Source of the DNA: Planctomycetaceae bacterium | GTDB taxonomy: Bacteria; Planctomycetota; Planctomycetia; Planctomycetales; Planctomycetaceae | DNA length: 23,055 nt | Direction: 5' to 3' | NCBI GenBank assembly: GCA_027000105.1 | Contig: JALTOP010000051.1 | Coordinates: forward strand, 1-23,055 | Shown here: one piece after another, positions 14,734 through 20,844 of the stretch | Position numbering within the stretch: position 1 is the stretch's first letter | How the letters are laid out: every line of letters begins with the position of its first letter | The notes under the pieces: generated by a model | What the model saw: the letters and a program-made list of their open reading frames with translations, nothing else | Databases searched by the model: none | Told to the model about the DNA's origin: nothing | Translations under genes and position numbers: made by a program

Positions 14734-15651
14734 TCATTCCAGGCCGATCGATTCCATACCGATTGATTTCAAGGGATTGATCCGAACAAGCTGATCGATT
14801 TCATGCTCACTCAAGCCGATTTCTTTCAGATTGAGAACCATTTTTTTCAGCGGACAGGCAGAGCCGACAAAATGGCTGCGATCTTCGGCCCAGGGAACAA
14901 GATCTTCCTCGATAATCACTTCCTGATCTGCCAACCGGTAACGCCCCGGCCCCAATCCCGTTGCGCTGATAGCATCGGACACGACGCAACAGCGTTCCAC
15001 ACCGGCACAGGCGAGATAATTTTTCAGGGCAAATAGAGGAACATGGGCGCCATCGGCAATCAGTCCCAGCCAGAGATGGTCTGCCTGTGATAACGCCCGT
15101 TGGATGATGTTATCGTGCCGGTGCATCAGTTGTGGGCAACCATTGCCCAGGTGTGTGAACATGGTCAAACCGGCATCGATTCCCTGCTTCAATTGGTCCA
15201 GTGAGGGGTCGCAATGCCCCGCGGAAACAACAATCCCCTGATCAGCAAGCCAACCTGTTACTTTGGCACCGGGATCCTGTTCCGGAGCGAGGGTGAAGAT
15301 CTTTGTCAATCCCCCCGCTGCATCGAGCAAGCGCCCGGCCAGGTCGGTATTCGCCTGACATGCGTGTTCAGGAGGATGGGCTCCGATGTAACCATCCACT
15401 GGTGAAAGAAACGGGCCTTCGATATGAATCCCCGCAATCATTTTTTCGATGACCGGATCGGCCTCGCGGCACTCGACAATCCTGGCCAGCCGATGACACA
15501 TCGCATCGTGGTCGGCGGTGATAATAGTAGCCAGCACGCCACTGACACCGTCCTGTTGAAGCACATCGCAGGCATGCTTCATTTTTTCGACGGTCAGATC
15601 ATCACCATTGAAATCAACGCCAGCGTATCCGTTAAGTTGTAAATCAAACAT
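14734..15651 (-). CDS. nagA: N-acetylglucosamine-6-phosphate deacetylase-like protein, compact form (305 aa)
   Basis: Amidohydrolase-fold protein matching NagA, which removes acetate from GlcNAc-6-phosphate in amino-sugar catabolism. Metal and substrate residues are present: Glu78 in GIHIEGPFLSP, His146 in VSAGHCDPS, His167 in TMFTHLGNGCPQLMHR, His203 in DGAHVP and the catalytic Asp226 in VVSDAISATGLGPGRY. The usual enzyme is about 380 residues with a beta-sandwich built from both ends; here the protein begins at the FDLQLNGYAGVDF strand and ends at NPLKSIGMESIGLE, so both parts of that small domain are missing. The ATG at 15651 has GGAAG upstream. It follows the sulfatase gene (127-bp gap), which suggests catabolism of sulfated amino sugars. 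The last ten codons are a tandem repeat. Confidence 0.88.
   Translation of the reverse strand: MFDLQLNGYAGVDFNGDDLTVEKMKHACDVLQQDGVSGVLATIITADHDAMCHRLARIVECREADPVIEKMIAGIHIEGPFLSPVDGYIGAHPPEHACQANTDLAGRLLDAAGGLTKIFTLAPEQDPGAKVTGWLADQGIVVSAGHCDPSLDQLKQGIDAGLTMFTHLGNGCPQLMHRHDNIIQRALSQADHLWLGLIADGAHVPLFALKNYLACAGVERCCVVSDAISATGLGPGRYRLADQEVIIEEDLVPWAEDRSHFVGSACPLKKMVLNLKEIGLSEHEIDQLVRINPLKSIGMESIGLE
14737..14766 (-). repeat. 15-bp imperfect tandem repeat at the nagA 3' end
   Basis: On the minus strand TCAATCGGTATGGAA is followed by TCGATCGGCCTGGAA (12 of 15 identical) and then the TGA stop. It encodes SIGME-SIGLE, the last ten residues. Confidence 0.8.
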
Positions 15652-15671
15652 GCTATTTCTTCCAATACCTG

Positions 15672-15717
15672 GACAGGCCTTTCTTTTTTCTGGCCCTGTT
15701 TTTTGATCTTGCCTGTC
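15672..15717 (-). promoter_or_regulatory. Inverted repeat in the nagA leader
   Basis: GACAGGC (15672-15678) and GCCTGTC (15711-15717) form a perfect 7-bp stem. The inner GGCC elements (CAGGCC and GGCCCTG) can form an alternative, smaller hairpin. The structure ends about 20 nt before the nagA ATG at 15651, beside its RBS, and could affect expression. Proof is lacking. Confidence 0.35.
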
Positions 15718-15758
15718 AATCTTTTTTCAGTTCAGATGATAAGCGGAAAATGTGTCCC

Positions 15759-15790
15759 CGTTTCATTGCTGCTCCGTTTCATTGCTGCTC
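15759..15790 (-). repeat. Perfect 16-bp tandem repeat over the sulfatase stop codon
   Basis: CGTTTCATTGCTGCTC (plus-strand reading) occurs at 15759-15774 and 15775-15790 without mismatch. The sulfatase stop TGA (15779-15781, minus strand) lies inside it. Confidence 0.97.
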
Positions 15791-17350
15791 CGCCTGGACT
15801 TTTTTCAGCAGGACTGAAAGGCGACGGACAATCTCCGGATGCTCGTTCCAAAGGTTCCTTGTTTCTGAAGGGTCCTCTTCGATGTTGTAGAGTTGACCGG
15901 TAGGTTCGCCCTGGGACGGAGTGATATCCCGCGGGTAGGTGAAGCCGCCCGAACCGCGTTTGGGAATCATTTTCCAGGCCCCCTGCCGGATGGCAAAATG
16001 TCCCCACAACGAATGATGAACCGCATAGTCACGCAGTGGTTTTTCCGTCTTTTCGCCCAGCAGAGCAGGCAGAATATTCCGACTGTCTTCCCCTGCCCCG
16101 GCAGGTAATTCCGTTTGGGTAATCGCGGCACAGGTCGCGATCAGATCCGTCAGTTCAATCAGTTCGTCACTCGAGGTTCCGGCCGGAATCCTGTTCGGCC
16201 AGCTTGCAATAAAGGGAACGCGATGCCCACCTTCCCAGATATCCGCCTTGGTACCGCGCAGAAATGCATTTCCCTGATGCCCGCGTTCTTTAACATATTT
16301 GGCTCGACGATTCAGCCGGTAATACTTCAGGTCGTCCGCTTCCTGCGGCGTCCACCAGTGATACAGTCCCCCGTTATCAGATGTAAAAATGATCAACGTG
16401 TTTTCTATCAGGCCGGTTCGCTTGAGGGTCTCGACGATTGCACCAACACAGGCGTCAACTTCGAGAACGAAATCGCCGTACTCGCCTGCCTCACTTTTGC
16501 CGTGGTATTCATGATTGGGAACCAGCGGCAAATGGGGAGCGGTCAGCGGAAAATACAAAAAGAAAGGATGGGAGGCATCCTCTGCCTGCGATTCAATATA
16601 ACGGATCGCTTCACCCGTCAGTCTTGGCATCACGGCGGAGATGGTGAAATCCGCCGAGCGAACTCCCTTGTCGACCGAGAGAAATTCCGTGGCAATTCTC
16701 TCTGTAGGAATTGTCGGAATCACGTAAGGACGGTCGTTCTCAATAAAACAGAAAGGTGACATATTCAGCGAAGCGGAAATGCCGAAGTACGAATCGAAAC
16801 CGCGAGCAACAGGCCCGCCCAAAATCGCCCGTGTATAATCGACATCGTCTCCGGCCCGAGGCGGAATTTTGCGGTCGATCGAAACAGCCGGGACGGGTTG
16901 CCCCTTTTTATCGGTCCACTGCATCCCCAAGTGCCACTTGCCGACGCAGGCAGTATTGTAGCCAGCCTGTTTTAATAGTGCGGGCACTGTCAGACGGCTC
17001 TTTTCAATTAAGGGGGGATCGAGCCCGTCGAGCACACGATATTTCAACCGGGTTCGCCAGCAGTAACGCCCGGTCAGAATACCGTAACGGGTCGGCGTAC
17101 AGACGGCGGAAGGTGTGTGGGCATCGGTGAATCGCCTCCCTTTTTGTGCCAGACGATCGATATGCGTGGTTCTGATTTTCGACTCGGCGTTGTAGCAACT
17201 CACATCGCCATAACCGAGATCATCAGCCAGAATGTAAACAATATTGGGAGTATCGTGAGTCGAACCGGCAACGGGAATCGCTGCCAAATAGAGCGAAAAA
17301 AACAGAGTGAGCGGAAACACCAGCCGAGTAAAAGAGTTCCGGACATTCAT
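15779..17350 (-). CDS. Secreted sulfatase, formylglycine type (523 aa)
   Basis: Hydrolyses sulfate esters, probably of sulfated polysaccharides, outside the cytoplasm. After a signal peptide (FTRLVFPLTLFFSLYLAAIPVAG) comes the type I sulfatase core: PNIVYILADDLGYGDVSCYN with metal-binding Asp43/Asp44, then HTPSAVCTPTRYGILTGRY with Cys84 in CxPxR, the residue converted to formylglycine. Further sites: GKWHLG (basic active-site residues), PFFLYFPLTAPHLP, and the metal pair in FTSDNGG. Length fits arylsulfatase A-like members. The ATG at 17350 gives the best signal peptide; an in-frame ATG at 17365 (MKIST...) is also possible. No sulfatase-modifying enzyme is in the window. It is upstream of the NagA-like gene on the same strand. 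The exact substrate is not deducible. Confidence 0.93.
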   Translation of the reverse strand: MNVRNSFTRLVFPLTLFFSLYLAAIPVAGSTHDTPNIVYILADDLGYGDVSCYNAESKIRTTHIDRLAQKGRRFTDAHTPSAVCTPTRYGILTGRYCWRTRLKYRVLDGLDPPLIEKSRLTVPALLKQAGYNTACVGKWHLGMQWTDKKGQPVPAVSIDRKIPPRAGDDVDYTRAILGGPVARGFDSYFGISASLNMSPFCFIENDRPYVIPTIPTERIATEFLSVDKGVRSADFTISAVMPRLTGEAIRYIESQAEDASHPFFLYFPLTAPHLPLVPNHEYHGKSEAGEYGDFVLEVDACVGAIVETLKRTGLIENTLIIFTSDNGGLYHWWTPQEADDLKYYRLNRRAKYVKERGHQGNAFLRGTKADIWEGGHRVPFIASWPNRIPAGTSSDELIELTDLIATCAAITQTELPAGAGEDSRNILPALLGEKTEKPLRDYAVHHSLWGHFAIRQGAWKMIPKRGSGGFTYPRDITPSQGEPTGQLYNIEEDPSETRNLWNEHPEIVRRLSVLLKKVQAEQQ

Positions 17351-17632
17351 CGTTGAGATCTTCATTAAGAGCATCCAAACCGCTCCTTTCGTTACTGAAA
17401 CTGCTTCCGTTACTCTCATCGAGCGAGTCTACAAGGATAACCGAGGAACCGCTACCGTTCAATTCTCTATCGCCAAGCCGTTGAACGCGCCTGTCCATAC
17501 CTTGCCATACCTTGGAATATGCCCGTGCTTAACGGAAGGAAGCGCCCTTGGGGAGCGGAAGTGTTCTCTGGAGTGCTCTCTGGCGAGTGGTTCGTCAATA
17601 CGCAATAATGCGTTTTTAGAATTGGGTGCCCC
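17351..17632. other. Divergent intergenic region between sulfatase and thiL
   Basis: 282 bp between two divergent genes; both promoters should be here but I could not place them. CCATACCTTG is repeated in tandem at 17495-17514. ACGCA-ATAA-TGCGT (17600-17613) is a small inverted repeat followed by four T about 20 bp before the thiL ATG; it could be an operator or a weak transcription stop. Confidence 0.45.
17495..17514 (+). repeat. Perfect 10-bp tandem repeat
   Basis: CCATACCTTG occurs twice head to tail in the sulfatase/thiL intergenic region. No function is evident; it belongs to the set of short tandem duplications seen throughout this window. Confidence 0.95.
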
Positions 17633-18562
17633 ATGGAATTCGAATTGATTGAACGACTCAAATCAGCTCTCCCCCGCCGTTCGAGTACACCGCTGGGAAT
17701 CGGGGACGATTGCGCGATCCTCACCGAACGGAGCGGATTCGACCAACTGGTTACGACCGATATGCTGCTCGATGGTGTCCATTTTATTTACGATGCCGAT
17801 AGGAAAAACGCCCAATCATTGGATCTGATCGCAAGAAAATCGATTGCAGTCAGTCTCTCTGATATCGCAGCGATGGGGGGGGAACCGCGAACCGCTTTTT
17901 TGGCTCTGGCGATCCCGCGTTCCTGGAACATCGAGCAGGCCAACAGACTTGCTGACTGTTTCGCCAGGGCGGCAGATGAATTTCAAATTGATTTAGCGGG
18001 GGGCGATACAACGTGCTGGGATCACCTTCTGGCGATCGACGTGACCGTTCTCGGAAGAGTTCGCAAATCAAAAGCGATTCGCCGCGATGGGGCTCGCGCA
18101 GGTGATTTCATCTGCGTTTCCGGCCCGTTGGGAGGCTCTCTTTCAGGAAAACATTTGACGTTCACACCCCGGATCCGATTGGGACAATGGCTGGCAGAAC
18201 TGGGCAGCGTTCACGCCATGATCGATATCAGCGACGGACTTCTGGCCGATCTGGGACATATCCTTCGCCAAAGTAATGTCGGGGCAGAACTGTTTTCCGA
18301 ACAGATACCGATTTCCAAACAGGCCACAGCCCTATCCGACGGCAAATCTCCGTTGGAACACGCACTGACAGATGGCGAAGATTTCGAACTGCTCTGGACG
18401 ATGTCGGAACCGGCATACAGAAAGCTGAGGCAGCAACAGGAAGATTTCATCGAAGTGCATCACATCGGCAACATCACCCGGGAAAAAGGATGTTTTCTGA
18501 TCGACAAGCAGGGGAACAGGGTACAGCGAAGCAGCGGCGGCTATGTGCATCGACTGGGATAG
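17633..18562 (+). CDS. thiL: Thiamine-monophosphate kinase ThiL (309 aa)
   Basis: Phosphorylates thiamine monophosphate to thiamine diphosphate with ATP, the last step of cofactor synthesis in the cytoplasm. Family motifs appear in order: PLGIGDDCAIL (residues 20-30), VTTDMLLDGVHF, a Mg/ATP-binding segment SVSLSDIAAMGGEP-like (72-85, here IAVSLSDIAAMGGEP), LAGGDTTCWD, VSGPLGGSLSGK, AMIDISDGLLADLGHIL and ALTDGEDFELLW. Length is typical. The start ATG at 17633 gives MEFELIERLK, the expected N-terminus; the RBS is poor. It is convergent with maf, with only 26 bp between the two stop codons. Other thiamine genes are absent from the window. Acetolactate synthase at the left edge is a user of the product, but that is coincidence of position. 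Confidence 0.96.
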   Translation: MEFELIERLKSALPRRSSTPLGIGDDCAILTERSGFDQLVTTDMLLDGVHFIYDADRKNAQSLDLIARKSIAVSLSDIAAMGGEPRTAFLALAIPRSWNIEQANRLADCFARAADEFQIDLAGGDTTCWDHLLAIDVTVLGRVRKSKAIRRDGARAGDFICVSGPLGGSLSGKHLTFTPRIRLGQWLAELGSVHAMIDISDGLLADLGHILRQSNVGAELFSEQIPISKQATALSDGKSPLEHALTDGEDFELLWTMSEPAYRKLRQQQEDFIEVHHIGNITREKGCFLIDKQGNRVQRSSGGYVHRLG

Positions 18563-18588
18563 GCAAATAAAGGCCCCTTGCGAATCGC

Positions 18589-19254
18589 CTATTGAATCTG
18601 TTCAAGAACCTGTTCAACCTGTTCAATAAGTTCGCATGTTTCCCTTAACGGCAGACCGATAATGTTCGAGATACTGCCGGTTACTTTTTCGACGAACAGC
18701 GAGCCCGCCCCCTGAATCGCATAACCTCCCGCTTTGCCAAGCGGTTCCTGTGTATCAAGATACCAGTCGATACGATCATGCAAATCCGCCGACATCGTGA
18801 CCTCGGAAACAACAGTACGACAAAATGTTTGCGGGTCGCTCTCCGAGTTCTCCCAACAGGAAAGACAACAGGCCGTCACAACTTCGTGCGTCTTGCCGAG
18901 GTAATACTGATTGAACCAGGAACGAACGGTTTCGCGATAGTTTTCTGCAGGCGGTTTTCCCAAAGCCCGAAAACTGTCGTCTTCATTTTTGACGATGATC
19001 CCGGTATCGGCAGTGAGCAGAGCCACCGGTAGAGATTCAGGGGGCAACTGTCTGCTGACATCTTCGTTTTTATCGCAGGCAATTTTCAGCAGGCCTTCGA
19101 TAATCTCCTCCCGGGTTGTCACATGAACGGGCTCGGTTTCATCGGAACGGCAGGGAGGCAGAACGCGGATCGATTCCTCCGGGAATAGCGAACGCAGAAG
19201 ATCCAACCGACGTGGCGAACTGGAACCGAGAACTATCCCGAAAGGTAATTTCAT
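18589..19254 (-). CDS. maf: Maf-type nucleoside triphosphate pyrophosphatase (221 aa)
   Basis: Cytoplasmic house-cleaning enzyme that hydrolyses non-canonical or modified nucleotides to monophosphates. Motifs: IVLGSSSPRRLDLL (residues 7-20), the substrate-pocket LLTADTGIIV (79-88), LGKP, GKAGGYAIQGAGSLFVEKVTGSISNIIGLPL near the end. Length is slightly above the usual 190-210 because of an insertion around CCLSCWENSESDPQTF. The ATG at 19254 begins MKLPFGIVLGSSSPRR as expected; the open frame reaches 19338 only because of an 18-bp repeat. It follows the DUF1501 gene by 80 bp on the same strand, which may be simple co-transcription. The C-terminus has EQVEQV encoded by a 9-bp tandem repeat (18607-18624). 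Confidence 0.93.
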   Translation of the reverse strand: MKLPFGIVLGSSSPRRLDLLRSLFPEESIRVLPPCRSDETEPVHVTTREEIIEGLLKIACDKNEDVSRQLPPESLPVALLTADTGIIVKNEDDSFRALGKPPAENYRETVRSWFNQYYLGKTHEVVTACCLSCWENSESDPQTFCRTVVSEVTMSADLHDRIDWYLDTQEPLGKAGGYAIQGAGSLFVEKVTGSISNIIGLPLRETCELIEQVEQVLEQIQ

Positions 19255-19302
19255 GGGCCAATCATCCTGTTCCCGTTCGCTGCAACAAACCTTGACACAC
19301 CT

Positions 19303-19338
19303 TGCACCAGAATGGCTCACGGCGCCACAATGGCTCAC
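19303..19338 (-). repeat. 18-bp tandem repeat over the DUF1501 stop codon
   Basis: On the minus strand GTGAGCCATTGTGGCGCC is followed by GTGAGCCATTCTGGTGCA (15 of 18 identical). The TGA stop of the DUF1501 gene (19335-19337) lies in the first copy and, since 18 is a multiple of three, an in-frame TGA recurs in the second copy. Confidence 0.9.
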
Positions 19339-20795
19339 GCAATGATTTCGTGGATCGGTTCCACGTGTTCCACTCCGACCAGTTTCTGATCGAGGCTGCC
19401 GTAAAAATAGGAAAGACGATTCGGATCGAGCCCCATTTGATGGAGGATCGTCGCGTGCAACTGTTTGACTTTCAACGGGTTCTCCACCGCTGCGGAGCCA
19501 AGTTCATCGGTTGTGCCGAACGAGATGCCTCCTTTGATGCCGCCGCCTGCCATCCACATCGTGAACCCGTAGGCGTTATGATCCCTCCCGGTTCCTTTTG
19601 CGTATTCCGCTGTGGGTTGCCGACCGAATTCCCCTCCCCAGATGATCAATGTGCTATCAAGCAGGCCACGATTTTTCAAGTCCTGAATAAGTGCCGCGAT
19701 CGGCTGGTCGGTTTCCCCTGCGTGCAAATTGTGATTCAATTCCAAATCACCATGTGCGTCCCAGTTGGCGTCGTTGTGGTTGCCCCCCGAATAGATCTGG
19801 ATGAATCGCACGCCCCGTTCAACAAGACGCCTCGCCAGTAAGCACTTGCTGCCAAAATCTTTTGTTCGGGGTTTGTCGATGCCGTACAGCTTTTGAGTCG
19901 CCTCGGTTTCCTGGGCAAAATCGACGGCTTCCGGAGCATGCTTTTGCATGTTGTAGGCAAGTTCGTATGAAGCCAGTCGGGCGGAAAGTTCAGATTGATC
20001 TGCCCGTGTTGCCAGGTGTCGGGCGTTGGCCACTTTCAACGCATCGAGCAGTTCCCGTTGAACGGCCTGAGTCATGCCGGCCGGCCGGTTCAGATCGAGA
20101 ATCGGCGGCCCCTGTGAATTCAAAACCGTTCCCTGATAATTCGCGGGCATGAAACCGCTCGTCCAGTTCTTGGCACCGCTGATCGGCCCTCCTTTGGGAT
20201 CGAGCATCACGACATAACCGGGCAGATTCCTGTTTTCGGAACCGAGACCGTAATTCACCCAGGAACCAAGTGTCGGATTGCCGCTGAGAATTCGTCCCGA
20301 GTTCATCATCAACATGGCGGAGCCATGAATCGGCGAATCGGCTGTCATCGAGTGCAAAAATGCGATATCGTCCACGTGCTTCGACAGATGGGGAAACAGA
20401 TCGCTGACCCATTTACCGCACTCCCCATATTGCTTGAACTTCCAACGTGGCTCAACAACCCGTCCCCCCTTCTTGTGGCCGCCCCGCCCGAATGTTTCGA
20501 CATCGACGGTCTTTCCGTCCATCCCGATCATGCCCGGTTTGTAATCGAAGGTATCGATATGGCTCGGCCCGCCATACATGAACAGAAAGATGACGTTCGT
20601 CGCCTTGGGAGGAAAGTGAGGTTTTTTGACAGCCCCCTGTTGTTCGGCAGCCGTAGCTGAGTTGGCAGCGGTGGCCGTCTCGGTAAAAAAGCCGTCTTCA
20701 TCCAGCATCGAAGCCAAAGCGACAGCCCCGAAGCCCGCTCCGCTTTGCCAAATGAATTCCCGTCGTGTCCGACCACAAAAGTTTTTTCGATTCAT
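19335..20795 (-). CDS. DUF1501 protein with Tat signal (486 aa)
   Basis: Member of the DUF1501 family, sulfatase/alkaline phosphatase-fold proteins abundant in planctomycetes and usually encoded next to a DUF1549/DUF1553 partner. The N-terminus carries a twin-arginine signal (GRTRREFIWQSGAGFGAVALASML, Arg11/Arg12), so it should be exported folded. The body has the family landmarks: NVIFLFMYGGPSHIDTFDYKPG, SDLFPHLSKHVDDIAFLHSM, GRILSGNPTLGSWVNYGLGSENRNLPGYV, RFIQIYSGG with a metal-type H-N-D cluster (NHNDANWDAHGD) and IIWGGEFGRQPTAEYAKGTGRDHNAYGF. The biochemical role is not established. The ATG at 20795 with GGAGAG upstream is preferred over an upstream GTG. It starts 40 bp after the stop of the DUF1549/DUF1553 gene, so the two form an operon. 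Confidence 0.93.
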   Translation of the reverse strand: MNRKNFCGRTRREFIWQSGAGFGAVALASMLDEDGFFTETATAANSATAAEQQGAVKKPHFPPKATNVIFLFMYGGPSHIDTFDYKPGMIGMDGKTVDVETFGRGGHKKGGRVVEPRWKFKQYGECGKWVSDLFPHLSKHVDDIAFLHSMTADSPIHGSAMLMMNSGRILSGNPTLGSWVNYGLGSENRNLPGYVVMLDPKGGPISGAKNWTSGFMPANYQGTVLNSQGPPILDLNRPAGMTQAVQRELLDALKVANARHLATRADQSELSARLASYELAYNMQKHAPEAVDFAQETEATQKLYGIDKPRTKDFGSKCLLARRLVERGVRFIQIYSGGNHNDANWDAHGDLELNHNLHAGETDQPIAALIQDLKNRGLLDSTLIIWGGEFGRQPTAEYAKGTGRDHNAYGFTMWMAGGGIKGGISFGTTDELGSAAVENPLKVKQLHATILHQMGLDPNRLSYFYGSLDQKLVGVEHVEPIHEIIA

Positions 20796-20820
20796 CACTC
20801 TCTCCACAGCAGATCGCTGC

Positions 20821-20844
20821 ATTTCAATCGACATTTCAATCGAC
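20821..20844 (-). repeat. Perfect 12-bp tandem repeat over the DUF1549/DUF1553 stop codon
   Basis: ATTTCAATCGAC (plus-strand reading) at 20821-20832 and 20833-20844. The TGA stop of the upstream gene (20836-20838, minus strand) lies in one copy and is repeated in frame in the other. Confidence 0.97.

Noticed and set aside
16115..16759. 214-codon plus-strand open frame inside the sulfatase gene
   Set aside because: Antisense shadow of the sulfatase core; no RBS and no recognisable domain.
19255..19338. Maf start at GTG 19338
   Set aside because: It would add 28 residues encoded by an 18-bp repeat overlapping the DUF1501 stop; Maf proteins start near SSSPRR, matching the ATG at 19254.
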